Below are positions 12,601 to 24,077 of a stretch of DNA of 64,000 bases, piece after piece (the stretch's first letter is position 1; each line of letters begins with the position of its first letter). The position numbers and the translations under genes were made by a program. The notes under the pieces were generated by a model. That model was not told the origin of the DNA. It saw only the letters and a list, made by a program, of their open reading frames with translations, and did not search any database. The DNA comes from Paracentrotus lividus (lineage: Eukaryota > Echinodermata > Echinoidea > Camarodonta > Echinidae): assembly GCA_940671915.1 (NCBI GenBank), contig CALNVZ010000174.1, positions 22,133,603 through 22,197,602 of the forward strand. Direction: 5' to 3'.

Positions 12601-15600
12601 ATAGCATGGGTGCTTAATTTGTCTTACATGTAGTATTACTGTGTTATCTTTATTTTGACTTGTTCCTTTCTGGTTATAATGATACCTGTTTCATGTAAAG
12701 CAGTTTACCAGTTGTAAGTGGATATTTTACTTCATAATTCTCGGAACGAGATTATATGAGATCCCGTTGCGCATGCGCACAGTCAATTCGTTCGCAGCGT
12801 GCGTTGAAGTGGAAAGCAATCTTTCCACAGCAGTCATTTTCACCGGAAAATTCTTATTTTAATTCTGCTCGTTTGAGCAGCTTCACCTGTATTTGGATGT
12901 TCATCGTTTCTGGAACTTATGGACGTTTGATTTATTTGTGACTCTCGCCGAAAGTGTTTTTCTCAGAAGTTTTCTCCTCTCCAATTTTGCGTTTGCGACG
13001 CAACGATACGTTTCACTTCTGTACGGGGATGGATGCAAATAACTCCACTGTTTATAGACCGCATCATGAACCCAAGTGTTCCGCGGTCGGTTGTTCGGTT
13101 CAGACATCGACATTGCTATACCGCCATACATGGCCTAAGTGCCTGGTGGGAATAGCGAGAAGAACCCAACTAAAGTTACCATCTATTATTCCTATCCCCG
13201 GTATGGGTCCAAGCACCCCGAGGGAAAGAAGAAAATCGCTCAGAACTCAGAGGTCTCGACGTCGACTGCGAAATCTGATAATTCAGTTGTCGAACTCGAA
13301 GGCAGATTTAGACTTAGATCTAGAACTAAAAAAATGTTTTGACACGTCTTCTCGATCACTCGGCAGACTCTCTGCCCCCTTTTTTCGCTATTGTGCGACG
13401 CATAATTATAGACGAGTTGCTAGATTCTTGACGGCAATTTTTTTTTACAACATCAACATCGATGACGGATATTATTGAATATGAGAACTTGGAGTCCGAC
13501 TCAGCAGTGGCTTCTAGCCCAGATTCTCTGGTTCCCACCTCTAAAGGGAGCCTCTTGACTTGATGCTGATAACTGATATTCAATTCAATTCACTTGAAAT
13601 TGAAAAGCGAACTCCATGATCGGGGAAAACCTGAACAGTTCACCCGCAGCAGGGATTTAAAAATCCAGCGGGTATAGCACTAATTGCAGGGACAACACAG
13701 TCTAGTGTCAGTGGCAGTGAAGCCGACTGGAAGAAATAGCTACAATCATACCTCAAGAGGTCTGTAGCATGCCATCATATTCTCTTGTGAATATGAATTT
13801 AAAATCGAAATATGAATTGAAATTGAACTGAAACGTCAATGGTAGATTTCGATCTAACCTTACTGACATAGATCTAAGTTAGACTTGGTCATAGATCTAA
13901 GTATAAACCCAGGGAGAGAATGATTCTCCAGTTTGGGGTCGACTGAGGTTTTTTCACCAATTTTATATGGTGCCATTTACATCGATTAGTCCCTTTCTTG
14001 AATGCTTCTATATCTAGTTTAATTAGGGTTATGAGATGAATTAATCGTCTCGGCCTCGATCGTTGCCACCTACATATACACAAGGAAAATGATTCTGACA
14101 TCAATTTCAGGGAAATCGAGAACCTCTTTCGAAATACTTTTTAGTTAGGGTCTAGAACCCTGAGCAGTGTGCCCGTGAGAAAGGGGAATTATTACGAACT
14201 CACGAGGGCGAGGCCTATAAGAACGGAGGATTCCGCCTCATTCTGGACATATCAGGTTTTTAGCAAAGCCTTAGTGTCACCTTTTAAATGGGCAATTTTC
14301 ACTATGTATTAGCCTTCGCCCACGCTCTGTCGGCTGCTAATTTTACAAAGGACCAGCAGGACGCCTTGGCGTTACTGTCACACTAACCTTGAGTTAAATT
14401 GTTTGCGTAAATAACTAAAATACTTAACAGATTACACGCAGATTCGACCCACTCAGGCCAGGAGAAAGGCAGGGTCAATGCTAAACCGACCAGCCCCCGT
14501 CGCAAAGCGACGGGAACTGACGAACCAGTACTCGTATCTAGCGAAGTACAGAAAAAAACATAGATCTAGGCTACTTTAATTAAAAATTTTTGGTCAAGAT
14601 AATGTTATTTTAATTCATACTCACATTTCCGAACATGTGAAGGTCCTTCCTCGAATTGGTGACATCTGCAAATATTTCACTTGAAGTAATAAACTAATAT
14701 GAACAAAAATACAGGAAAACAGAGACATCCACACGTAATTTCAGTTGCAAAGTTAGGTCATCCGGAAGTGGAACGTCGTCTGCTCCAACTTAATTTTCAC
14801 GTTCCGTGCGTGCTTCGCACAGATTATGGGACGGAGGTCAGATCGAATGACGTCATTGAAAGATGGTACGATGGCAGCGATGGCACCGAAAATTTTAGAA
14901 GAAACAAGACCAACGGAAAATTCAGTTTGGTAATCAAAAGCTCTAATATAACTTTACATTTTTAGTCGTTGTTACGCGTGAAATGTTGTAGAAAGCTTAC
15001 AACACACATTTAACATTAGATTGAGTAAATGGCCTAGTATAATTCATTTTGCGTCTCATCATCACTGATAGTTACGCTGTAATGGGGGTGGTGAAAGTAC
15101 AGCCCCGTCGCCTTCGGCGACGGGCTGTGTATAGTTAGGTCAATGCCTGTGATTTCAGGCTCCCATAATGGGCTTATGACAAAAATTCTGACTCCTGTGT
15201 TGCCAAACTCCAGGGAGGCGGGTCATCTAGTATCTATTTTTTTTGTCCCGCCGAACGAGTTCGGCAGGGGACTATGAAACGGGCTTCCGTACGTATGTGT
15301 GTGTGTCCGTCCGTTCCGTCATCCGTCCGTCCCGTCCGTCCGCCTTGCGTCGTAATTGATCAAAATCTCATTTGCCTAACTCCTTCGCCATTTTTCATCC
15401 GATTTCGATTCCGTTTGCTTTATATGATAGCACTAGGTGATAGCTACAAATTCTTCACAGAATTTTGACCTTTGACCTTTGACCCTGATTTTTGACCTAT
15501 AATATTAATTGGCTACAAAATGCTACTCCTTCGCCATTTTTCATCCGATTTCGATTCTGTTGCTTTATGTGATAGCACTAGGTGAGGACTACAAACTTAT

Positions 15601-18600
15601 TCACGGAATTTTGACTTTTGACCCCCTTTGACCTTTGACCTTGACTTTTACTTATATTGTACATTGCTACAAAATGCTACTCTTCACCATTTTCATCCAA
15701 TTTCGATTCGCTTGCTTTATGTGATAGCACTAGGTGAGGACTACAAAACTCTTCACGGAATTTTGACTTTTGACCCTTTGACTTTGAACTTGAGTTTTGA
15801 CCTATATTGTTAATTGTAAAAAATGCTACTCCTTCGCCATTTTCATCCGATTTCGATTCCTTGCTTTAATGTAATAGCACTGATGTGAGGACTACAACTT
15901 CTTCACAGAATTTTGACTTTGACCCTTTGACCTTTGACCTTGATTTTTTACTTATATTGTACATTCGCTACAAAATGCTACTTCTTCACCATTTTTCATC
16001 CAATTTTGATTCCGTTGCTTATGTGATAGCACTAGGTGAATGCTACAAAACTTCTTCCAGAATTTTGACCTTTGACCTGGATTTTTTGACCTATACTTGT
16101 TAATTGGCCTACCAAATCACTCCTTCGCCACTTTTTCATCCGATTTCGATTCCGTTTGCTTTATGTAATAGCACTAGCTGAGGACTACAAATTTTCTCTA
16201 CAGAATTTTGACTTTTGACCCCTTTGACCTTTGACCTTGACTTTGACCTTTAATGTACATTGGCTACAAAATGCTACTTCTTCGCCATTTTTTACCCGAT
16301 TTCGATTCCGTTTGCCTTATGTGATAGCACTAATCGTGATATAATGGGAATTTTACATTATCGGCGGGGACATATATTGCGCATCGCGTAATTTACTAAT
16401 CCACTTGTATAAAATTGACCTCGTACAGGGCACTGCTGTACAGTGAGGTTTCCTCCTATGGGAGAGTGCAGACAAAAAGATTAGATGTTCACACCCCAGC
16501 CCAAGGAGGCATGGTCCTAAAAGGGTCTAAAAAAATCACTAAATCAAGATTTTAAACATCAATTCAAAGGAATTTAATAACCCTAGATTACCCTCTTATT
16601 TTTGAGCTAGGTTTTACCTGGGTTCGCTGATTGTTTCTTGAGTAGATTGCTCAGCAACCAAGAGGGCAGCAAACAGCCATTTTTAGCACAGCCTGTCATA
16701 CAGATGGTTATGTACTAGTATAAAATATCATTAGCTAACACGTTGTAGTCCTATGACATGATCCGCCCAAACAATTTAGATAAGCCACTGCCATTAGATA
16801 ACTGCTAAGAGTATGTATACCTGTCTCGCAAATGTGAGACAAATGATTTTGTTAATGTTATCCTTATAACCATCATTTACTCAGTTTCATTCCACGTTTG
16901 TCCCCAGAATGGGAGCACAGGTTGATAACTCCCCAACTTGCCCTTATAGTTCAAGGTCTGGTCTTCTTCTATAGCTAGGGGAGAAGGCTGAAGTAGTACA
17001 ATTCTTCCACCAGAGGAGTTTGTTTCTTGCCTCCCAAGACATGTAAATGTCCCGATCATAGCGACCATTATTGAATTTTTGTGCCCTCATCTTAAAATTT
17101 CTTTCCAGAAACTATAGTGTAGTAATCCCTGCTGTACAGATGGGAAAGAGAAAAAGTGATGAAATGAGATAAGGCAGTTGATTTCAGTTAATAATTCAAC
17201 CAACAATGTTAATAAGCATTAACTGATTGATACTTTAAGAAGGCTAATGTCAGCTGTGCAATGGCATATCTTCTGCAGTAAAAAAGTCAGCACAAACTTG
17301 AAAAGAGAATGAGTTCTTGCACTTTGATTTCTGGCAGCCTGACAGACATGTCATAAGTATTGAGCTGGAATCCGAGAAAGAACAGCTCGTGTGTGGGAGT
17401 GAGCACCTATTTTTCGGGTTGGATATAAAGCTGAAACCTAAAACGTGACAAATTAACTCTTAATGTGCCAGATTAATTTATAGCAAAAAAAGTAGACTTT
17501 AAAAAAAAATCTTTTAAAATGGTATGAAATAGTCTTGCTTGGTGTCAATGGCTGGAAATTGATCCACAGACACAATACAATCGACTGCTATTTGCAAAGC
17601 CTATACTGCCAGCAAATCAAGAGAAAATGAATTATTACGATTGTATAAATAATAAGTACAATTGCACGAAAACGTGTCTGTGGCACGCTAAGGGTTAAAT
17701 GTCAGTAATTGCTTGCACTGCATTCTGCAGTTGATTTCTTGTGTCCCCGATACAAATGGTGTCATCGCGGTAGTCTAAATTAGACAATTTTATCCGGTCT
17801 TGGCATATCGATTATTGGATTACGGTTACGCAATTATGAAGCTGTTTTTTTCAATGACCGGATTGAGTAGATGCTCAACAAAGGGATTTTTCGATAAAAA
17901 CTATCTTGGTTCGGCAAGCTGGAGATAGACCTCTTTGCGTACAGATTGAATACCCAGTTATAGATGGGTATGTCACCTGGCTTCCTGAGCCTGATGCGAA
18001 TCAGTGGATGTTTTCCCTTTAGACTGGGGCGAGCTCAATTTCTTGTCTTTTCCCCCTTTTGCCTCATCTCAAATCGTCTACAAATTGATTTCATCAATAA
18101 AGTTGACGAGGTTCTAGGGATTCTGGTTATTCCAAACTGACCAACACAAACATGGTTCCCTTACGCTATGAAATGCTAGTCGTGGGACTTCTCGTCTTAC
18201 GCAAGACTTTGAACTTACTAACACAATGGTTACCAATACACCCCACCATGATAAAATTGATCCTTATGTTGCAGTCTATGCGGTGACTGTTCGTGAGTTG
18301 TGGCTTAAAGCAATGGAACAGTAGGCATGACAGCTTTGTGGGGGCGTCTACATCAAAACAGTACCACTATTACCAAAGGGGACCTTCGGTATAGAGTTAT
18401 ACTTTCAGCACGATGTGCTCTAGCTACGTTATTAACTCAAGATAATAATAGCGCTCATGCACACTGTCGGATCACATCCCCTGGTCTTCATGTTCATGAA
18501 AGGGGTATTCCGTCTTCGACAGACAAAACCGCGATACGGTACCAAGAATTCTGGAATGTACATGTACATGTATGTAAGCATGGATACTACTAGAACCCAT

Positions 18601-20187
18601 GATGTAAGTGAAGTGTTCGCTTTTCTGTGTGAGCTGTCCCTTGCCAAGTCACTCAGTCTGAAGCAGTTGGCCCGCGGGTATGCATGCTCTTGGCCTTGAC
18701 ATCGACACAGAGGATCCTATATCTTCGTCAGTTAATACTACAGCAACTTTGTCGTCAATTTTAATTACGCCTACATGTACTTCTATTTGAAGAGGACTTG
18801 AAACAAAGTAGACCTTGGTACTCAATTTTGCATTTAAAGTAAAGAGATTACCCTCTTGATGGGAGGATCTGTGTTTTTCCTCAAGCTATCTATCTTTTGC
18901 ACTCGTCCCTTTAGAGCTAAAGAGTCTTACTCGTTTATTAGTGAACTGCAAACTGCACAAGCAAGTGACATCACGAACTTTATTTATTTTCGGATGGGTA
19001 CTAGTATTATGCTGTATGTTGCAAGCAGGTGCAACACAGACAATACCCACTCCTCGGGGGCAACTCGACAGCCTAGTACATGTAGGTCAGATCTGCCAAT
19101 ACAATCTCTCGCAGGCAGGCGGGTCAAACAAGAATTTGTTTAGGAAATTCTGTCACAAGCCTCAGGAGGACTACATGTAGAGGCTCTTTACACGAGCAGT
19201 GTTGGATCAGGCACATAATGATATAGCTTTGTGTTTGGTTTTGGTTGGTTTTTTAGTATAGCCAGTGGTTATATAGACTGGTTGCGAGGACATGCAGTGT
19301 ATGATATGAAACCGTCAAAAGAGCCGTTTTAGAGTGTATAAAAAAAAAGAAAATAATAAAAAAAAGAAGAAAAGCGTCAGTGAGAACAGGGCCTGGTTAA
19401 CAAGTTACCAGAGCAAATGTTAACTCATTTCCAGGATAATGAGATATTCTTTACTTCTGTGTTTAACAGAAGTGGACGTGTTGTTTCCAGCTTTCAGCTG
19501 GATTTTGCTTAAGGTTTGTAACCTACGCAACACTTGGGTTTTGTCAACTGTGGCTACTGAGCTTCAAAATCTCATAATATCTCGTTTCGAGAATTATGAA
19601 GTAAAATAGAAAGATTAAACGAGAACTTACCGTTTGAAGTTTGATCTTTATTTATGAATAATACGAAGGGAGAGATTATGTGCCCTCCTCTCCCACCCGT
19701 GTCAACGGTAATTTAAGTTCTGTTGAATCTTTCTTCACATAGCCCCATTTGAGCTTTGAATATTGACTGTGCGCATGCGCAACGGGATCTCACATAATCT
19801 CTCCCTTGTATTATTCATAAAATAAAGATCAAACTTCAAACGGTAAGTTCTTGTTTAATCTTTCTATTATAGACCAAGGTCCATAATTTTTTTAATCATA
19901 TTGGTGATGACACATTTCTTATCTTAATGATCAATCTCAAGATTTAGATTCAAGATTTTTTAAATACCCTAGTCAATCTAGGTTTCTCCTCGAATTCGAA
20001 GCACAATGACCAGTTATTCCACTTGTTGTTCATTACCTTGTTTTCTAGCTATCTTACAATTTGTTTCAAATTTATGTCAACTAAGTCTGTTATATATATG
20101 CATAAATTTACTCTTTTCTTTGTTACATCTGATTGCAGTTATGATGAGAGATGTGACAGGGTGTTCTGCCTGAACTGCTGTTTCTGA
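9376..20187 (+). CDS. SIVA1: Apoptosis regulatory protein Siva, exons 2-4
   Basis: Siva is a small zinc-binding adaptor known in vertebrates to bind TNF-receptor-family tails such as CD27 and to promote apoptosis. Three + strand exons (9376-9600, 11817-11967, 20139-20187) join in frame with GT..AG introns. With the minus-strand exon 1 (1829-1949) they total 546 nt, or 181 residues plus stop; human SIVA1 has 175. Exon 2 carries the RTLQLLYSGQ helix region and a poorly conserved Ser/Pro-rich middle ending in RLSASGQLVYK. Exons 3 and 4 encode the Cys-rich C-terminus with CxxC pairs (CSIC, CAHC, CYGC, CVNC, CSNC) ending ..CDRVFCLNCCF. Intron 3 is inflated to 8.2 kb by a DIRS retroelement. The coding part looks intact; the oddity is the orientation of exon 1. 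Confidence 0.9.
9775..9908. mobile_element. 134-bp palindromic MITE
   Basis: GGGGCCCGTTTCTCGAAACCGTCATAAGTCTAAGTT at the left is mirrored almost perfectly at the right (AACTTAGACTTATGACGGTTTCGAGAAACGTGCCCC). It lies in Siva intron 2 and its ends resemble those of 6529-7563. Confidence 0.75.
10429..11243. mobile_element. Foldback element, arms about 400 bp
   Basis: The termini CAGTTGCATGCAG / CTGCATGCAACTG are followed inward by long imperfect complementarity: ATTCAACCCCCAT / ATGGGGGTTGAAT, AATTATATATCAAATT, AGACAATAGCCT / AGGCTATTGTCT, GCATAACTTGCAATGC / GCATTACAAGTTATGC. The centre is near 10835. It lies in Siva intron 2 and has no coding capacity. Confidence 0.7.
11817..11967 (+). CDS. SIVA1: Siva exon 3 (Cys-rich domain)
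   Basis: The acceptor TTAATTCCAG precedes it and the donor GTGAGT follows; it enters in phase 1 and leaves in phase 2. It encodes most of the cysteine-rich zinc-binding domain: CSIC, HFVCAHCEKSLCYGCRQIC, CVNC, FCSNCS. The spacing matches the C-terminal domain of vertebrate Siva. Confidence 0.92.
11968..12723 (+). other. Siva intron 3, proximal part; nothing further seen
   Basis: AT-rich intron with a C10 run at about 11988-11997. No exon or repeat family was recognised before the DIRS element starts. Confidence 0.4.
12724..12790 (+). repeat. DIRS left inverted terminal repeat
   Basis: It starts ATTTTACTTCATAATTCTCG and continues through GAGATCCCGTTGCGCATGCG. Its first 39 bases match the reverse complement of 19569-19607 at about 36 positions. 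Its inner part matches the reverse complement of 19763-19802 almost perfectly. Confidence 0.8.
12954..13560 (+). pseudogene. DIRS ORF1-like region, frameshifted
   Basis: Right after the left terminal repeat, three overlapping + strand frames are open for 60-170 codons and carry Arg/Ser-rich, protein-like sequence (for example PSTPRERRKSLRTQRSRRR and a later DIIEYENLESDSAVASSPDS). Position and composition fit the gag-like ORF1 of DIRS elements. No diagnostic motif was seen, so the call rests on context. Confidence 0.45.
14205..14265 (+). pseudogene. DIRS reverse transcriptase scrap
   Basis: The translation KNGGFRLILDISGF corresponds to the KKDGGFRPILDLRGLN block near the start of the RT domain of DIRS-like elements. 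The frame does not continue on either side, and the catalytic YxDD region was not found. The rest of the RT was probably lost. Confidence 0.55.
14482..15137. mobile_element. 656-bp non-autonomous DNA transposon, copy 2, with 9-bp target duplication
   Basis: It is flanked by GGTCAATGC on both sides (14473-14481 and 15138-15146). Left end TAAACCGACCAGCCCCCGTCGC and right end GCGACGGGCTGTGTATAGTTA are imperfect inverted repeats, each with a GTCGC/GCGAC hairpin. It is a second copy of 23-604. It inserted into the DIRS element. No transposase is encoded. Confidence 0.75.
15240..16350. repeat. Minisatellite, about 150-bp unit, with TGACCTTTGACC motifs
   Basis: A GTCCCGCCGAACGAGTTCGGCAGGGGAC hairpin and a (GTCC)n tract (15247-15350) precede about seven units. 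Each contains CGATTTCGATTC, TTTATGTGATAGCACTAGGTGA and a run of TTTGACCTTTGACC. Units are 140-155 bp and diverge by indels. The repeated TGACCTTTGACC is the complement of the AGGTCA DR1 nuclear-receptor site. The open frames seen here are repeat artefacts. Confidence 0.8.
16351..17700. other. No gene seen
   Basis: Sequence between the minisatellite and the RNase H-like block of the DIRS element. It may be eroded DIRS interior or another insertion. No motif was recognised on either strand. Confidence 0.35.
17900..18250 (+). pseudogene. DIRS RNase H-like block, broken
   Basis: Fragments in shifting frames read GKLEIDLFAYRLNTQL, GYVTWLPEPDANQW and LRYEMLVVGLLVL. DIRS-like elements have a matching C-terminal RT/RNase H run: W..P.IDLFASRLN.QL..Y.SWKPDPxA, then a later WYP.L.EML. 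Stops and frameshifts are frequent. Confidence 0.7.
18450..19180 (+). pseudogene. DIRS tyrosine recombinase remnants
   Basis: One frame has YGTKNSGMYMYMYV..LSLAKSLSLKQLARGYA, matching the PRY..TWDV..VL..LSLKQLTLKL part of DIRS recombinases. Further down, AGGSNKNLFRKFCHKPQ (about 19115-19165) matches the conserved AGWSSESTFRKFYHKP region that contains the catalytic tyrosine; here that Tyr is Cys. Frames are broken between the two. Confidence 0.7.
19569..19870. repeat. DIRS right terminal region forming a long hairpin
   Basis: 19569-19607 is the inverted copy of the left end. Immediately after it, 19604-19684 and 19784-19870 are inverted copies of each other (AATAGAAAGATTAAACGAGAACTTACCG...), giving arms of about 80 bp around a 100-bp loop. 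The right arm continues into the GCGCATGCGCAACGGGATCT word shared with the left end. DIRS elements carry internal complementary regions near the right terminus, which this resembles. Confidence 0.65.
20139..20187 (+). CDS. SIVA1: Siva exon 4 (terminal coding exon)
   Basis: The acceptor CTGATTGCAG precedes it. Exon 3's AA plus T gives Asn, then YDERCDRVFCLNCCF and stop TGA at 20185-20187. Human SIVA1 ends similarly (YEKVLCTSCAMFET). Confidence 0.9.
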
Positions 20188-22945
20188 GGAAGAATGTAAA
20201 CAGACATCAATGCAGTGAATCCATAATCTTGGACAATTGACATAGAGATCAATTCAGTTTCCTCCCGGAACCGACATTGTCAGAAAGAGGAAGTGGAATT
20301 CCACAATGACTGAAATAACAGAGGCACTTTGCTGTTGGCTCCCTGAAAAAATGAATATCTATGCCACGATATTAATGCATATAGATATTATGTCAGTTTG
20401 TGCCTTAACCATTTGCTTGTGGAATAATTAAATTTATGTCTTAACATTTTTTTATTTTTTTTTGTGCCAAAGAAAAACTCGAGTGCTATTGAAATGAACC
20501 AGTTTGAAGAATGCATGTAATTCAAGTAGGATTTGGTTTCCTATCTGTGTTAGGTTTTGTGTGTTGGTTTATTTTGATTCATTACAAAAATATAATCCTG
20601 ATAATCTTCTGTCGTATTGGGAAAGCTGGTTATAAGTACATGTAGTGCAGAGTACACAATGAGAAGCGAGGCATCTATATTTATTTTTTTTAATTGTCTT
20701 AACTATAGTGAGGATACACTGACAATTCATAGTTAAAAAAGAAAAGTAAATATAATACAATGGCTTGGTTTTATGATTAATTATGGTAAAGGGTTCTACA
20801 CTATTATTTAGGGGAGAGGTGCTGATAAAAATTTTGGAATTTTGATGTGAGCACTGCATGCTATATAAATTTCTGTATTTCATTGCCTTGTGTAGAAGAA
20901 CCCTGTTGCCATGCAATGTTGAGCCAGTCCTTGGGTATTTTTTTTTCGTGCAAATCATGTACAGATTTAACTTAGAGGCCAGAAAGTCATAACCATTTAT
21001 GAGTTCCGAGTTTGGGAATATTGTATGCCCTCTCCCCATAGAAATAAAAATGGTTGCATGAAGCCTGCCTTCTTTTTTAATAATGTAACAATGTATCTTA
21101 TGGCTGATGTAATGGTCGGAACAGAATTTGAAACTAGATCTTAGATGAGTGTGTATGCTTTTGGTTGACTTTGACCCGGACTTTGGTGACTCATTTACAA
21201 GTATTTGCTCTATTGGTCCTTGATCTTTTCCAAAGATGTACACATATATCTTTACTTGAACAAACTTTGCTAGGTCCTGTCATTGAAATAGAATTTGAGT
21301 ATTTTGTTATCACTGTAATCTTATACTCCATCGGTTATCTTGGTACGCTGTATACAACAAATCAAAAATATTTCTTTTTAAATTACTTTAACTTCTAAGA
21401 AAGAGATGAGATCAACGAAAGATAAAACAAGCTATGTACCCATAAATTGTCTAATATCTTGTTAAAGAGACAGGCTTGTTCAGTCAGAAACAGTTTGTCC
21501 TAATCATGCTTAAGTAAAAGATAAAAGACAAATGTAAAGAGGATAAAGGGACAGGATTGAATGAAAAAAGACAAATATTGTTTATGATATTGCATTATAA
21601 TTGTTTGTCATGCAAATTTATGTTTCTGTTTTCTATATTGGTTTAGTGTATGTTGAATAAATTCTTTAATGATAATCAGAAAGTTTTAGTAATTGTAATT
21701 GCATGATTAAGATATGGTTCAATATATTTATGCAAACTTTGTTTCTTCATATGCGTTATGCAAATATCACCATGTTTATATGACCTACTAATCACCATTT
21801 GAATACAGGAAATGTGTTCAGCTCGCATAAAATAAACCCCAAATACTTCAACCATTCAGGATTAGGAAAAAGGTGATGTGGATTAGTTGACACATTGCAG
21901 ACTATCAATCACAATGTACATGACCATTACAATTTATTTCCTTTGGTAAAAATCATATTAGAATTATTTAAAAGGGAAATGAATTTGCTGTTGGTACATT
22001 TGTATTTGGGTATATTGTTATTTATTAAATCATGTTATCAGGGTATATTTAGCTTGGTAAAGGTAGGAAATGATAGCACTTTACTTTCTCCTAATGACAT
22101 CACTGTGTATGATGTCATGTAGTAAGACCACCCCCCCCCCCCCCCCAATCCAAAGTTCTTTCCCAAACCTCATCTTTCTTTCTTTTTGTCTTCTTTTTTT
22201 TGTCTTTTTTTTTTTTCCTTTTTTTTTTTTGTGTCTGTGATATATGTTACAATTATTTACATGTCATCCTAAAAAGAATCTCTGTACTTCTACTACAATG
22301 GAGAAGAGAGATGAGTTTAGTGACATGTGTACAAAGGAAATAGTGGTGTAAAATTCTTTCTGCATGACAACACACATGGTTGTATTGCAACAGGAGAATC
22401 TCCATACAGTTTATGATCTCAAGTTTTATAAATGCATCTCTCTTGTCATTGCCTGAATTTTCTGAAACTTTTACCAAGCCACTTTTCTGTGATGGTTTAA
22501 TACGGTTCTAGGACAACTACACCTGGACAATTACCCCCTGGACAACCAGCTAAAATACTTTTCTGAACCTCAGTTGTGATAGATTCCATACAGTATTAGT
22601 AATACTCATGTGTTTTGTTTAATGTTATGTTTTGTTTTGTTTTGTGATTGTTTTTGTGTTTGCTTTATCAAAATATTAGTCTCCAATTCAATAAAACACA
22701 CAATTACAAAACATATAGTAATTAGTATGCATATTGTCACTGAAAAACCAAAGGGTGTTGGATTTTCAGTATTACCTATATTTTTTTAACAAGACGATAG
22801 TATATGATTGTAAACGCCCTTTTGGTTTTCAAGTAAACTGCACCTGTAGTTTTGTATGTTTTGTATGATAATATTATGTGATTTATTAAAGTTTGTTATA
22901 TGTGGATAGTTTTTGATATAAATAAAGGATAGTTTCACAAAGTGA
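20188..22945 (+). other. Probable Siva 3' UTR and downstream DNA
   Basis: AT-rich, no protein-like exon. Several AATAAA hexamers occur (near 21657, 21829, 22690, 22921). A C14 run (about 22131-22146) is followed by T-rich stretches to 22230. The true cleavage site cannot be decided from sequence alone. Confidence 0.4.
22921..22926 (+). terminator. Candidate polyadenylation signal for Siva
   Basis: AATAAA followed by TTTG/GT-rich DNA. It is the most distal of several candidates before the next repeat-rich block. Confidence 0.3.
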
Positions 22946-23852
22946 ACCAATTAATTTACATTTTCTTTCTTGAGTGTATTCCTTAATAAGAATTGTCTTT
23001 AATGGGACACAATTTCTTGATGGGATAACAGGTAGAATGTGTTGGAAACATATCGGCACGTATTAGGAATATTCTTCATCTGACACATAGGAGAACAAAG
23101 TCAGCTCATAAATGACGTAAAAAATTAAAAAATTAAACTTTTTAACATCTTGTTGTTCTTTGATGGATTTTCGAATATGAAAATATTTATGTTCTTTTAT
23201 TTTCTGCTTGCAAATTTAAAAAAAAAATGAAAAAAAATAAACACAAAATAGGAAAAAAAACAAAACAAACATATACATTGAATTCCAGGGAGGACTTCCC
23301 CTTTAATTGCTGGTGAGAAGGCCAAAGGTGCATTGCATGTGCAGTCATTTTCATTTCACCACGTAAATAGTAGACTGAGGAAGTGAAGTCAAATCGAGGG
23401 GGGGGGGGGGGGGGGGGGGGGGGCTTCTACATATTTTTCTTTCCTTTCTTCATTGTATTTCTTCTTCCTCTATTGATCACACTGTCCTCTGCTCCATCCC
23501 CACCTAACAAATACACAATACTTCTATAGTCCAACACAGGAAATGTCTATCCATGGCGCTAATTCTTTCCAAAATGATATACTAGTAATTTACACCCCTG
23601 GTTACACGTATGCAGTGTGATGAAGCAACCACATGTTGTTATTCATTAGCAACAAATAGTCTTATTTTTCAAAGGCATCTCATTTTGATAGATGTTTAGA
23701 ACAGTTTAAAATGCTCTCACATTTGAATGGGAAAATCGCCTGGAAGACTTAAGTTTCTGATGACAACGGCATTTATATTTCATGTTCTTTTCTTCATTCA
23801 GTTTCTTCTTCTTTCCTCAAGTTCATGCTTAGTGTAACAACTTTTAGTGTGT
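22946..23852. other. Intergenic; no gene seen; G run
   Basis: AT-rich DNA with an A-rich stretch at 23218-23275 and an uninterrupted G run of about 26 bases (23398-23423). No exon or repeat family was recognised. Confidence 0.4.
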
Positions 23853-24075
23853 AGGATGGGGGGTCCGTTGTCCGGACACTTAAGCAGATACATTGTAAAA
23901 ACATCATCTTATGCTCTGAATTTATTCAAAATTTGTGCAGTAAATAGCAAAAATATTTGTGAATATCTGTGCTTTGTTATATTGTCTGATATTACTTTCA
24001 ATCGATTAATGAAATATTGATCACAAAGGTCCTAAAATTGCCGTCTTGTCCGGACAAACAACCCGTCCGGACATC
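23853..24075. mobile_element. MITE with GTCCGTTGTCCGGAC end, copy 2
   Basis: It starts GGGTCCGTTGTCCGGACACTTAA and ends TTGTCCGGACAAACAACCCGTCCGG, the same termini as 7670-7895. The right end abuts the next TIR element directly. Confidence 0.65.
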
Positions 24076-24077
24076 AG

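Larger units (their letters stand above)
12724..19870 (+). mobile_element. Decayed DIRS-type (tyrosine recombinase) retrotransposon
   Basis: DIRS elements carry inverted rather than direct terminal repeats and encode reverse transcriptase, RNase H and a tyrosine recombinase instead of an integrase. Here 12724-12762 is repeated in reverse complement at 19569-19607, and 12748-12787 in reverse complement at 19763-19802. Between them, in order and all broken, lie an ORF1-like region (12954-13560), an RT scrap (KNGGFRLILDISGF, about 14217-14258), an RNase H-like block with IDLFAYRLNTQL..YVTWLPEPDAN, and recombinase scraps with LSLKQL and FRKFCHKP. The interior was invaded by the 656-bp transposon and by the 15.2-16.4 kb minisatellite. 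It sits sense-oriented in Siva intron 3 and should be inert. Confidence 0.8.

Noticed and set aside
15628-16103. Plus-strand frames with repeated TFDLDF-like sequence
   Set aside because: They are the minisatellite unit translated; periodicity follows the DNA repeat.
20569-21243. 224-codon minus-strand frame, the longest in the window
   Set aside because: It lies antisense to the probable Siva 3' UTR, has no recognisable domain and no splice or promoter support; AT-rich chance frame.
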